Source: an uncultured Cyclobacteriaceae bacterium (GTDB lineage: Bacteria > Bacteroidota > Bacteroidia > Cytophagales > Cyclobacteriaceae). From it: DNA of 64,000 nt. A program made the translations under genes and the position numbers. This document shows, piece by piece, positions 1-9,172 of the stretch; position 1 is the stretch's first letter; each line of letters opens with the position of its first letter. The stretch spans positions 116,777 through 180,776 of the forward strand of contig CAKZRQ010000012.1 of the NCBI GenBank assembly GCA_937146645.1. The letters are read 5' to 3'. The notes beneath the pieces are model-generated. The model saw nothing but the letters and a program-made list of their open reading frames with translations. It was not told the origin of the DNA and did not search any database.

Positions 1-2
1 GT

Positions 3-689
3 GCTCAGGGTTTCGAATCCAAGTATTTCGAAATTCGAAAGTATTATGCACATGATGGAAAATTGGACGATCTAATCGCTCGATTCGAGAATCACACATT
101 CTCCATTTTTGAGCGTTTAGGTATGGAAAATATCGCCTACTTCCTCCCAGTGGAAAATGACGACAATACCCTCACTTACATTTTGGGCTACGCTGATAAG
201 GAATCCAGAAATAGACTTTGGGAGCAGTTTGTGAATGACCCTGAGTGGAGGGAAGTGTACCAAAAGTCCACGGAGAATGGAGCTTTGGTCAAGAAAGTGG
301 AAGAGACTTTTATGGTTTTGGCACCCGGCCTGAATGAACTCCCAAAACCATTGCCCAGCAACGTGATTCAATTAAGAACTTATCACTGTTATGATGGCAA
401 ATTGTTCAATCTTCAAAGAAGGTTTAAAGACCATACCCAGGAACTTTTTGAAAGACAGGGTTTTCGAAACTATCTATACTGGGTGACTGATGAGGAAGAT
501 GGAAGTCAGGCAAAGCTCATTTACCTTCTTGGGCATCGTGATCAATTGGCATTTGATAAAGCCTTTCAGGATTTCTTAAAAGATCCGGATTGGATAAAGG
601 CTAAGGAGGCATCAGAGGCAAATGGAAAAATAGTTGAGCGGGTTGATGCTGAAATGCTTAAGACTTTACCATTTTCGCCGCTCAAATAA
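3..689 (+). CDS. NIPSNAP-family protein, two tandem domains, 5' end outside the window
   Basis: The reading frame is open from base 3, so the gene starts before the window. An in-frame TTG at 63 is internal, because family-typical sequence (FEIRKYYAHDGKL) is encoded before it. Two NIPSNAP modules follow each other: the first has the YFEIRKYY start and a WEQFVNDPEWREVY core, the second has VIQLRTYHCYDGKL and FLKDPDWIKAK. NIPSNAP domains are small alpha/beta ferredoxin-like folds. Bacterial copies with this duplicated layout are usually exported, but their substrate is unknown. The AQGFES just inside the window could be the end of a signal peptide (inference). The gene faces the minus-strand ThuA gene across a shared terminator. 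Confidence 0.85.
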   Translation, partial: AQGFESKYFEIRKYYAHDGKLDDLIARFENHTFSIFERLGMENIAYFLPVENDDNTLTYILGYADKESRNRLWEQFVNDPEWREVYQKSTENGALVKKVEETFMVLAPGLNELPKPLPSNVIQLRTYHCYDGKLFNLQRRFKDHTQELFERQGFRNYLYWVTDEEDGSQAKLIYLLGHRDQLAFDKAFQDFLKDPDWIKAKEASEANGKIVERVDAEMLKTLPFSPLK

Positions 690-710
690 GAGTGTAGATG
701 GAGGTAAATA

Positions 711-743
711 AAAAATGCCAATACAGAACGGATTGGCATTTTT
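711..743. terminator. Bidirectional rho-independent terminator
   Basis: A perfect 12-bp stem (AAAAATGCCAAT, 711-722, with ATTGGCATTTTT, 732-743) surrounds a 9-nt loop and is flanked by A and T runs on both sides. It lies between the convergent NIPSNAP gene and the minus-strand ThuA gene and can serve both. Confidence 0.85.
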
Positions 744-762
744 TTTATAAAAGCTGTTGCAA

Positions 763-3700
763 TTATTTAGAGTTGAATATGGCTCCAGCAACAACGAAGG
801 TTCCTAAAGTCCCTCCATTTTTAGCTCGGCTTGTTACATAAATCTTATGCATACCGGATGTTGCTTCGGTAATTGGAATCATAACTGCACTAGCATAGGG
901 TGGTGCAGGTCCAACCGGTCCTTGAGTGAATGTTCCTTCGCCTATCTTGGTACCATCAGCACTATCCAATCTTAATTCAAAAATCACCTCTTCCTCCAAA
1001 GGAGCCATTGACGCCGTTGGAAGCATAACCGCTGCAATGTCTGTCAAATCAACAGTCCCTACAGAAAAGGATGCTGGCTCTTTTGGTACTACGAGCAGAT
1101 TCTGACCATTAAATGCTATTGCTGAATACCCTCCTTCTAGATCGCTGGCGGTACCCAGATCAATGAAATTGTTTCTCAAGGTTACGCTTTTCGAACCGGA
1201 AAGAGGTTTAATCCCTTCACCTCCAGCATCTGTAAAGGAGGCTGTCATGACCATTACTCCTGTAGGAGTGGCGGCCTTTCCTTGAGTAGGGTCCACCGAT
1301 CCAGACTGTGGTAGACTAGGTTCTGCAGCTGATCCATCAAGAGAGAAAATATAGCTCACCAAAGCTCGTACTTCAGCTTCTTTCAAATTTGGATTGGCAG
1401 GCATCGCTACTTCACCCCAAACACCGCTACCACCATTCATAATTTTGGAAGCAATATATTCACGATCTGACTCTGAGTATTTTGCAGCTACCTCTGTGTA
1501 GGCTGGGCCAATGGATGCCTCCGCTTCTTTATGGCAAGTTTTACAAGTCAAGGACTGAACCAATGACTTCCCTACCATCGCATCGGAGACTATTTTATGT
1601 CCCATGTCAGCTTCTGCCTGATCAATACCCTCCATATAATCAGCCGAAACGTAAAGGGTACTCATATCCAATTCTCCTTCAGTATCGGCATCTGTGACAT
1701 TCACTGAATACTTCACTTGCTTTCCGGGGAAGTAGAAAGTTTGATTACCCTCTATTTCTATGTCCACTACCGGAGCATCATTTCCTGCATAAACTAAGGC
1801 TGTCATACTACCACTCTCCAGACCTCCTGGATCCTGACTTTTCACGGAAACTTGATACTCACCTATTTCATCGAAGGTGTAATTAAGCGTTGGACCATCG
1901 GTAGTTTGAGTTTCTCCATTACCCAAATCCCAAACATAGGATAGAGCATCATCTTCCGGATCCGCTCCATCGGCCGTAAAGTTTACTGTCAATGGTGCTT
2001 TCCCAGAGGCTTTATCTGCCGAAACACCGGCGATGGTTGGAGCTCTGTTTCCTCCATTGAAATCAATTCTAGAAAGTCCAGAGTCCTCATTCTTCGAAAA
2101 CCATCCATTTCCATATTCTAGAATGTACATTTTTCCGTCAGGCCCCATTTCCATGTCTATGAGAGCGTTGAATTTCGTATTTTCCATGAAGGGTTCCATC
2201 TTAGAGAAGTCACCATTCTCATCCATGGTCACCGCTTTCACCCAACCTCTAATCCAGTCGTAGATGAAAAGTTTTCCTTCGTAATAATCAGGAATCTTTC
2301 CTTCACCGGAATACAAATCAGGATAATAAACTGGTCCAGCCATGGCATTTCTACCCCCAGATCCCACAGCTGGGAATTCTGGCGAGTCTGCATAAGGATA
2401 CCAGATAAACGCTGGCTGAGCAGGAGGTAATTCCTTAATTCCTGTGTTGTTTGGTGAATTATTTACTGGCTTCATCGGGTCGAAAGCTCCTATGGATTTT
2501 CCATTTACAAAATCGAATTCATAGTAAGGATAATTGTCTCCGACAAAGTATGGCCATCCAAAGTTTCCTGCCTGACGAGCCTGATTCACCTCATCATAGC
2601 CTCTTGGACCTCGTGAATCCAGGCTGTCTATTCTTGCGTCAGGTCCTACTTCTCCCCAATACAACCAACCCTTCTTCTGGTCTACAGATATTCGGTAAGG
2701 ATTTCTATTTCCCTGAACAAAGATCTCAGGTCTCGTACCATCGATATCACCTGCATAAAGATTTCCTTCGGGAATGGAGTAGCTTCCATCCTCATTGACT
2801 TTGATTCTCAATATCTTTCCTCTTAAGTCATTAGCGTTTCCTGAGGATCTTCTCGCGTCCCATTGCTCTCTTCCTGATCTTTGATCAAGAGGAGCATAGC
2901 CATTTAGGATGTACTCTGAATCATTTTGGTTAAATGGAGTGGAATTGTCGCCAGTGGAAAGGAATAGGTTCCCTTCAGCATCAAATGCAATGGATCCACC
3001 GGTGTGACAACAAATATTTCGATCTGAAGCCACGTCGAGAATAACCGTCTCAGAGTCCATATCCCAGTTCCCATCCTTGTAGGTAAATCTGGAAAGTCGG
3101 TTCACCCACTCATCTCCAGAAGGAGCATAGTAAACAAAGACGTGTCCATTGCTTTCGAAATTTGGGTCTTTTTGAATTCCCATAAGACCTTCTTCCGCGT
3201 TCACTCCAGCTACATCAGTTTTCCAATAAACGTCGAGTTTACCTATCTCAGAAAGCTCACCGCTTTCATTATTGTACCGTAAAATTTCACCTCTTCTTTG
3301 AACTACCAGGATATCCAGATTTGGTAAGATGGTCATCTCAGTAGGCTCAGTGAATTCACCCATGGTAAGCATGGTTTTGGCAAAACGATTCTCTTCAGGA
3401 ACTCTCTTCGTTCGAGCCGCTGAATAGTTCAATTCAAGATTATCGCCAATGGCATATTGAATACCGGCAAGAATATGTTTTAGAAATAATTCTTCCTCAA
3501 AAGATTCATTGGTATGACCACCCCCTGTATAAAAAGCACGTCCTCCGTCAAATTCATGGTACCAGGCTATCGGATGCTCGCCCATATCTAAACCACCCTT
3601 GTAAGAATCTTCGTCAAGGGTTAAGAGTACATTGATTCCTCCAAATATTTTCTTGTAGCTATACCATTCATCCGTTCTTTCCCATTTAGCAGGAAGGAAA

Positions 3701-4200
3701 GAAGTAGTGGGATGGGTGGCGTCTTCAACATTCACTACCCCCGGCTGAACATTTGGATGTGGGTCATTGATCCCTGGGTGGTCTGCGAAATAACCGCCAA
3801 CCAACTTATTAAACCAACCCCATTCGTATTCGGTGTCTGCGGCAGCGTGAATGCCTACAAATCCTCCTCCAGATTGGATATATCTTTCAAAATCAGCTTC
3901 CTGATAATGATCAAGGATATTGGACGTGGTGCTTAGGAAAATTACCGCAGAATACTGGGAAAGGTTTTCCTCATTAATTAACTCTGCATTCTCTGTGGTA
4001 TCCACATCGAATCCATTTTCAGCTCCTAGTTTCTGAATAGCCGCAATTCCAGAAGGGATGGATTGATGTCTGTATCCTTCCGTTTTGCTGAAAATTAGAA
4101 CTTTTGGATCTCCCTCTCGCTTCTTTGAGCAGCTTGCCAAGCCGAAGCTCACAAGGAGGGCAAGAATAAATAGGTTTCTTAGGTTTTTGGGGAATCGCAT
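763..4200 (-). CDS. Multidomain lipoprotein: ThuA, sugar dehydrogenase-like propeller, PKD, cytochrome c, CBM6-like
   Basis: I chose the ATG at 4200 because it opens a clean lipoprotein signal (MRFPKNLRNLF, then LASC); the longer frame back to 4239 adds only an unlikely extension. The 1145-residue product shows, in order, a ThuA-like domain (about 30-250), a soluble glucose/sorbosone dehydrogenase-type propeller (about 270-715), a PKD domain (about 717-803), a class I cytochrome c with CKTCH haem motif at 886-890 and a likely Met ligand in VAMPAN, and a C-terminal CBM6-like sandwich. Together these suggest a surface or periplasmic sugar oxidase that passes electrons to its own haem. The domain names follow from visible motifs; substrate and localisation are inference. 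Confidence 0.85.
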   Translation of the reverse strand: MRFPKNLRNLFILALLVSFGLASCSKKREGDPKVLIFSKTEGYRHQSIPSGIAAIQKLGAENGFDVDTTENAELINEENLSQYSAVIFLSTTSNILDHYQEADFERYIQSGGGFVGIHAAADTEYEWGWFNKLVGGYFADHPGINDPHPNVQPGVVNVEDATHPTTSFLPAKWERTDEWYSYKKIFGGINVLLTLDEDSYKGGLDMGEHPIAWYHEFDGGRAFYTGGGHTNESFEEELFLKHILAGIQYAIGDNLELNYSAARTKRVPEENRFAKTMLTMGEFTEPTEMTILPNLDILVVQRRGEILRYNNESGELSEIGKLDVYWKTDVAGVNAEEGLMGIQKDPNFESNGHVFVYYAPSGDEWVNRLSRFTYKDGNWDMDSETVILDVASDRNICCHTGGSIAFDAEGNLFLSTGDNSTPFNQNDSEYILNGYAPLDQRSGREQWDARRSSGNANDLRGKILRIKVNEDGSYSIPEGNLYAGDIDGTRPEIFVQGNRNPYRISVDQKKGWLYWGEVGPDARIDSLDSRGPRGYDEVNQARQAGNFGWPYFVGDNYPYYEFDFVNGKSIGAFDPMKPVNNSPNNTGIKELPPAQPAFIWYPYADSPEFPAVGSGGRNAMAGPVYYPDLYSGEGKIPDYYEGKLFIYDWIRGWVKAVTMDENGDFSKMEPFMENTKFNALIDMEMGPDGKMYILEYGNGWFSKNEDSGLSRIDFNGGNRAPTIAGVSADKASGKAPLTVNFTADGADPEDDALSYVWDLGNGETQTTDGPTLNYTFDEIGEYQVSVKSQDPGGLESGSMTALVYAGNDAPVVDIEIEGNQTFYFPGKQVKYSVNVTDADTEGELDMSTLYVSADYMEGIDQAEADMGHKIVSDAMVGKSLVQSLTCKTCHKEAEASIGPAYTEVAAKYSESDREYIASKIMNGGSGVWGEVAMPANPNLKEAEVRALVSYIFSLDGSAAEPSLPQSGSVDPTQGKAATPTGVMVMTASFTDAGGEGIKPLSGSKSVTLRNNFIDLGTASDLEGGYSAIAFNGQNLLVVPKEPASFSVGTVDLTDIAAVMLPTASMAPLEEEVIFELRLDSADGTKIGEGTFTQGPVGPAPPYASAVMIPITEATSGMHKIYVTSRAKNGGTLGTFVVAGAIFNSK

Positions 4201-4314
4201 AATACTTAGTTTGTGGAAAAATAAGCAAAATATCACCAAAAAAGGCCTATCTATCTGAATGGTGGACTGAAATCGGGATGAATAGCTAAAAAGTGTAAAT
4301 ACCTGTTAGCTAAA

Positions 4315-5466
4315 TTAATCTAAGGCCTTGGCACCCTCGCTGAGCTCAACCGGAATAAACTCTGGGACGATACCAAATTCATCCTTGTAGGAGGCTCGAA
4401 TTTCCTTTTCAAAAGCGATGGTTTCTGAGGATTTCACGAGGTTAATCGTACATCCGCCAAAACCACCTCCCATCATTCTGGAACCTAGAACAAACTCCAT
4501 TTCCTGAGCCTTAGAAGCCAAAAAGTCTAGCTCATCACAACTCACCTCGTAATCTTCGCTCAAGCTTTTATGACTTTGGTTAAGTAAGTCTCCGAAGTAT
4601 CCAAGGTTTCCTTTGCCAAGGGCATGGGCAGCCTGTATCACTCTGGCGTTTTCGGAAATAACATGCTTGGCTTTTGGATACAAATCAGGGTGAAGGATGG
4701 ATTCAATTTCTGGAAGTAATTCTGGATCGAGGTCGCGCAGGGTATTTATCTGGGGAAATGAAGTTTTTAAAACATCTACACTTTCTTCACAGGATGCTCT
4801 TCGGTCATTATAGGCACTTTCGGCCAAAGTGTGTTTGACCTTGCTATTGACCAGAATGATTTGATAATCCTCCAATTCGATTGGAATTACATCATGGTTG
4901 ATATCTCTACAATCCAAAAGGATGGCTGATTTAGACTCCCCAAAAATTGAAGCATAGGGATCCATAATTCCACAATTCAATCCGGCGAATAGCTGCTCCG
5001 ACTTTTGTGCATATCGAGCCAGGGTCTTTTTATCTGGAACCAGATCATTAACTGAAGCAATTGCTAATCCAGAGGCGACCGAAAGCGCTGCGGAAGAAGA
5101 TAGCCCAGCCCCAACTGGGATGTTTCCACCAATAGCCATATCAAATCCTCTTAGCTTTGCCCCGGCCTGCATTAACTGGCTGCACATGCCCATGACATAG
5201 GTAGCCCAATGACCAACTTTAGGAGAAAATGAATTTAGATCGAAGGCAAACTCTTCCTGAAAGTCCACAGAATGGAGTCTAACTTGACTAGAATCGTTTG
5301 GAGCGATAGCTATATATATTCCGTGCGGAATAGCAGCAGGCAGCACCAATCCTTCCTGATAATCGGTGTGTTCTCCTATAAGATTTATCCTGCCGGGTGC
5401 AAAGAAAAGATCTGGTTCTTGATCGAAAAGCTTATAAAATTCAGTCTTGAGGAGCGTGCGCATCAT
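4315..5466 (-). CDS. galK: Galactokinase
   Basis: Phosphorylates D-galactose to galactose 1-phosphate with ATP, the first step of the Leloir pathway, in the cytoplasm. All GHMP-kinase signatures are present: the galactose-binding GRINLIGEHTDY near the N-terminus, the ATP-binding PVGAGLSSSAALS in the middle, and the C-terminal RMMGGGFGGCTINLV. The length of 383 residues is normal. The start ATG overlaps the stop of the upstream lacI-type gene by 4 bp (ATGA), which implies translational coupling, so the pair is one operon and the regulator probably responds to galactose or a galactoside. No galT, galE or galM is in this window. Confidence 0.95.
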   Translation of the reverse strand: MMRTLLKTEFYKLFDQEPDLFFAPGRINLIGEHTDYQEGLVLPAAIPHGIYIAIAPNDSSQVRLHSVDFQEEFAFDLNSFSPKVGHWATYVMGMCSQLMQAGAKLRGFDMAIGGNIPVGAGLSSSAALSVASGLAIASVNDLVPDKKTLARYAQKSEQLFAGLNCGIMDPYASIFGESKSAILLDCRDINHDVIPIELEDYQIILVNSKVKHTLAESAYNDRRASCEESVDVLKTSFPQINTLRDLDPELLPEIESILHPDLYPKAKHVISENARVIQAAHALGKGNLGYFGDLLNQSHKSLSEDYEVSCDELDFLASKAQEMEFVLGSRMMGGGFGGCTINLVKSSETIAFEKEIRASYKDEFGIVPEFIPVELSEGAKALD

Positions 5467-6488
5467 TGGCTGATGCGGGTAGATTTTCGAGGAACAAGAG
5501 TGGTTTCCAGGACTATCGAGATAGGCTCGTCGCTTGTGATTCCTTCCAGCTGATCCAGGAGATGATTTACCGATAATTTTCCCATTTCATAGCCAGGTTG
5601 GGAAACCGTAGTCAGTGGAGGCTCCACCACTGCAGAGGTTGGATTATTGGTGAACCCGGCTAGAGCCATATCCTCTGGAACCTTAATCCCTTTGCTTTTC
5701 CAATGAGTCAAAACATCTACGGCCACCGGATCGATCATACAGAATACACCGTCAGGTTTATCCTTCATATCAATAATCTCCTGGGCTACTTTGAAATTCT
5801 GCTCATGGGTTAAATCTGTGACTTTAATTAACTCTGGATCAGGTTTAATTCCGAATTCTTCCAAGGCTTGAATGTATCCTTCCTTTCTTTTTTTGGAAAT
5901 GTATAAATCCTCAGGCCCTGATACGTACATCACTCTGCGGCATCCTGTTTCCAGCATGTGCTTCGTGATTTGGTAGGCACCACCTTGATCATTAAAAGTT
6001 ACTTTGGTCACAGGCATCACTTCGTAAACTCTATCGAAGAGCACAAAAGGGATTTCTCTTTGGTACAGATCGTCTAAATGCTCATAGTGATTAGTTTCCC
6101 GGCTGAGAGAAATGAGTAGGGCATCTACCTGAGAGGCAACCAGAGTTTTAATATTAGACATCTCCAGTTCAATAGATTCATTAGACTGGCAAATCATAAT
6201 GTTATAGCCACGCTGGTTTGCACCATCCTGGATTCCACTTATGCAGGAAGCAAAGAAATGGGAAGTGATTTCCGGAACTATTACACCAAGAGTCTTGGTC
6301 TTGCTGATCCTAAGGCTTTGCGCTAGCAGATTAGGTTGATAGTTCATCTCCTTAGCCATCTCCACGATGCGCTTTTTGGTCTCCTCATGGAGCTCAGGTG
6401 AATCCTTTAGTGCCCGGGATACAGTAGATACAGAAACGCCAAGTTTTTTGGCGATCTCCTTCATGGTAACCTGATGTCCTTTCTTCAT
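5463..6488 (-). CDS. LacI-family transcriptional regulator
   Basis: The N-terminus has the LacI helix-turn-helix (MKEIAKKLGVSVSTVSRAL) and hinge helix (NYQPNLLAQSLR). The rest is the periplasmic-binding-protein-like sensor (KTLGVIVPEIT at about 70; the C-terminal PLTTVSQPGYEMG is typical). Length 341 is standard. It overlaps galK by 4 bp and lies 56 bp after the M28 peptidase stop. The effector is not visible in the sequence; control of galK and linked sugar genes is inferred from the coupling. I could not identify a convincing operator palindrome nearby. Confidence 0.92.
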   Translation of the reverse strand: MKKGHQVTMKEIAKKLGVSVSTVSRALKDSPELHEETKKRIVEMAKEMNYQPNLLAQSLRISKTKTLGVIVPEITSHFFASCISGIQDGANQRGYNIMICQSNESIELEMSNIKTLVASQVDALLISLSRETNHYEHLDDLYQREIPFVLFDRVYEVMPVTKVTFNDQGGAYQITKHMLETGCRRVMYVSGPEDLYISKKRKEGYIQALEEFGIKPDPELIKVTDLTHEQNFKVAQEIIDMKDKPDGVFCMIDPVAVDVLTHWKSKGIKVPEDMALAGFTNNPTSAVVEPPLTTVSQPGYEMGKLSVNHLLDQLEGITSDEPISIVLETTLVPRKSTRISQ

Positions 6489-6544
6489 CTATCTAGTCTT
6501 TAGCTCAAAGTCAGAACTTTAATATTACGGAAAAATGCTAAAAA

Positions 6545-7522
6545 CTACTCCTGAAAGACTGTATATAAAACGGTTTCTCCAACCGCCTGAAGTGGCCGCT
6601 TTGAGATGATTTCCATGTTATCAGAATGCGTATGGTGGTAAGAGCCAAAGCCAAAATCGGGTGAAAACTCGATAATATTCACCATGGGAATATTTCCCCA
6701 GTCATTCACAAAGAAATGGTCATCAATGATTTCAGGAGAATCTTTTGGCATGAAGAAATCTCCATGACCGATTCTTGCTGCGTTGTCCCAGACCTTCTTC
6801 AGAATTCCTGATGCATATTGTCTGGAAAAGCCTTCACGGTAAAACCTGGCACCCTGAGCTCCCACAAGATCCACCAGAATCCCATAGTAGGCTGAGTAAT
6901 TTGGAACATGTTTATTTCGTGCCCAATGCTGAGAGCCAAGACACCACCACACTTGCTGATTATTTCTAATGCTTGTGAATTCGGGTTCTCCATCGTCCTC
7001 TCCATCGAAAAGGATGATATCGATGCCCACATCTGGCTTAAGATCCCCGGTTCCAATTACACGAGCTACTTCCACCAAAACTCCGACTCCAGAACCTCCG
7101 TCATTTGCGCCGTCGATGGGCTCATCCAAACGTTCAGAATCTTTATCAGCGATTCTCCGGGTATCCCAGTGGGCTGCCAGTAGGATTCTCTTAGTAGCGT
7201 CAGGATTATACGAAGCGATGATATTATTCAATTCCCAAGTCAGACCATCATAGGTTGGAGATTCAAAATCTTGCGTCTGAACTGAAAATCCATAGCTCTC
7301 AAATTTTTCGATCAACCAATTTTTTGTGTCTCTGTGACCTTGGGTCATCGGGACCCTTGGTCCAAAATCTACCTGCTTTTGTATAAAAGCATAAGCCGAA
7401 TCAGCATTGAACTGTGGATAGGGCTTTGCAGCTACTTCTTCAACTTTTGCCGCTTCCTTTTTGGGCTCAGAACAAGCAAAAGCCAGAAGTACGAGAAATA
7501 CTAGGGATAACTTACTCTTCAT
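6545..7522 (-). CDS. M28-family zinc peptidase / glutaminyl cyclase-like lipoprotein
   Basis: The start is set at the ATG at 7522, which opens a lipoprotein signal ([18 protein letters not shown]). The gene overlaps the end of cysS by 11 bp. The M28 metal ligands are visible: His and Asp in LLAAHWDTR, the bridging Asp in DGANDGGSG, the catalytic Glu region FDGEDDG, and a late His in SYHHTHSDN. The pattern, especially AAHWDTR and the [13 protein letters not shown] segment, is that of bacterial glutaminyl-peptide cyclotransferases within M28, which cyclise N-terminal Gln to pyroglutamate on exported proteins. An aminopeptidase role cannot be excluded. Predicted to be membrane-anchored and to face the periplasm. 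Confidence 0.85.
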   Translation of the reverse strand: MKSKLSLVFLVLLAFACSEPKKEAAKVEEVAAKPYPQFNADSAYAFIQKQVDFGPRVPMTQGHRDTKNWLIEKFESYGFSVQTQDFESPTYDGLTWELNNIIASYNPDATKRILLAAHWDTRRIADKDSERLDEPIDGANDGGSGVGVLVEVARVIGTGDLKPDVGIDIILFDGEDDGEPEFTSIRNNQQVWWCLGSQHWARNKHVPNYSAYYGILVDLVGAQGARFYREGFSRQYASGILKKVWDNAARIGHGDFFMPKDSPEIIDDHFFVNDWGNIPMVNIIEFSPDFGFGSYHHTHSDNMEIISKRPLQAVGETVLYTVFQE

Positions 7523-9002
7523 ATGCCCAATCAACTTTTGTTTTCATGTCTTTTACTACGAATCCCATTGACTTGAGACTTGCTCTGATTTCATCCACTT
7601 TATCGTAATCTCTGGATTTTTTTGCTTCCTGATAAAGCTTCAAGAGAAGCTCCAGCATCTGATTTTGCACATCATTCTTTTCTTCCTGAAGGCCCAGAAT
7701 TTCAACCACGAAAGTTGAAAATGTATTGATCAATAAATCGAAATTCTCTTTGCCTAGCTCGGCACTTTTTAGCTGGCCAGTGAAGAGGGAATTGATCTTT
7801 TTCAGAAGATTAAATATATGTCCTATGGCCTGAGCAGTATTGAAATCATCGTCCATCGCCCGATAGGCTGCTTCGATCGATCTTTTGATTTGATCTATCT
7901 GCTTCGTGTTTAACTCTTCTTCTCCTTCTTCATAGGTTAGCAGCTTCGCAATCCTAAGTCCGTTCATCATTTTCTTGAATCCCTTTTGAGCAGCCTGTAG
8001 AGCCTCATTTGAGAAATCAAGAGTAGATCGGTAGTGAGCTGTAAGAATGAAGAACCGAATGGTCATGGGACTATAAGGCTGTTCCAGTAAGTCATGCTTA
8101 CCCTGGAAAAGCTCTTGAAGGGTAATGAAATTCCCTAGGGATTTACCCATTTTCTGACCATTGATGGTGATCATGTTGTTATGCATCCAGTACTTCGCAG
8201 GATCCTCATGGTTGCAAGCATTGCCCTGGGCGATTTCACATTCATGGTGCGGGAACATGAGGTCCATTCCACCTCCGTGAATATCGAATTGCTTACCCAG
8301 ATATTTTGTACTCATAGCAGTACACTCCAGGTGCCAGCCCGGGAAGCCCATTCCCCATGGGGAATCCCACTTCATTAGATGTTCAGGCGCGGCATTTTTC
8401 CAAAGGGCAAAATCCACGGGGTTTCTCTTCTCACCCTGACCATCCAGATCCCGACTTCCACTCATGAGTTCATCCAAAACTCTTCCGGAAAGCTTACCAT
8501 AAGCCGTCTTTTCATTGTATTTGGTGACATCAAAATAGACTGAGCCATTCACCTCGTATCCCAATCCTTCTTCCAGAATTTTCTCCACCAATTCAATCTG
8601 CTCTGGGATATGACCTGTAGCTCTAGGTTCAATGCTTGGTTTCCAGGTGTTCAGGGCTTCCATATCTCTATGGTAGCTATCAGTATACTGCTGCGCAACC
8701 TCCATAGGCTCCAGCTTCTCCAGCTTTGCCTTCTTGGCAATTTTATCTTCTCCTTCGTCAGCATCGCCCTGAAGGTGTCCCACATCAGTAATATTCCTTA
8801 CATACCGCACTTTGTACCCCAAGTGAGTCAGATATCGATTCACCGTATCAAAAGTGATCGCAGGTCTGGCATGACCTAAATGAGCATCACCATAAACCGT
8901 TGGCCCACAAACATACATTCCCACAAATGGGGCACTCAAGGGTTCAAAATCTTCCTTCTTCCGAGAAAGCGTGTTGTGTAATTTGAGTTGATTGGGTTTC
9001 AT
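7512..9002 (-). CDS. cysS: Cysteinyl-tRNA synthetase
   Basis: Charges tRNA-Cys in the cytoplasm. Class I signature motifs are intact: HLGH near residue 40 (HIGH box), KMGKS (KMSKS box) followed by [10 protein letters not shown], and the zinc site beginning with [15 protein letters not shown]-terminal helical anticodon-binding region follows. The length of 496 matches bacterial enzymes. The start ATG at 9002 is clear. The downstream M28 gene overlaps it by 11 bp, so the two are probably co-transcribed. Confidence 0.97.
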   Translation of the reverse strand: MKPNQLKLHNTLSRKKEDFEPLSAPFVGMYVCGPTVYGDAHLGHARPAITFDTVNRYLTHLGYKVRYVRNITDVGHLQGDADEGEDKIAKKAKLEKLEPMEVAQQYTDSYHRDMEALNTWKPSIEPRATGHIPEQIELVEKILEEGLGYEVNGSVYFDVTKYNEKTAYGKLSGRVLDELMSGSRDLDGQGEKRNPVDFALWKNAAPEHLMKWDSPWGMGFPGWHLECTAMSTKYLGKQFDIHGGGMDLMFPHHECEIAQGNACNHEDPAKYWMHNNMITINGQKMGKSLGNFITLQELFQGKHDLLEQPYSPMTIRFFILTAHYRSTLDFSNEALQAAQKGFKKMMNGLRIAKLLTYEEGEEELNTKQIDQIKRSIEAAYRAMDDDFNTAQAIGHIFNLLKKINSLFTGQLKSAELGKENFDLLINTFSTFVVEILGLQEEKNDVQNQMLELLLKLYQEAKKSRDYDKVDEIRASLKSMGFVVKDMKTKVDWAYEE

Positions 9003-9120
9003 TTTTTAAGGTGCTCCAGATGTTTACGAAGACTTGGTTTTAAAGGTGTTTGTATTTGCAAAATAGTTGATTCCTGTGGCTTAAAGAAAGGTATTGAGGT
9101 TCTCAACATAGTTTAACCAA

Positions 9121-9152
9121 AAAGACCCCCTAATTTTCATCAGGAGGTCTTT
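9121..9152 (-). terminator. Rho-independent terminator of purH
   Basis: An 11-bp stem with one mismatch (AAAGACCCCCT with AGGAGGTCTTT) lies 21 bp after the purH stop. On the minus strand it is followed by a short T run (GTCTTTTTGG). Confidence 0.8.
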
Positions 9153-9172
9153 AAGATTTTTAGCGATTTATA

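Noticed and set aside
4240..6544. Operator for the LacI-type regulator
   Set aside because: I looked for a central-CG palindrome around the regulator and galK starts and found nothing convincing.
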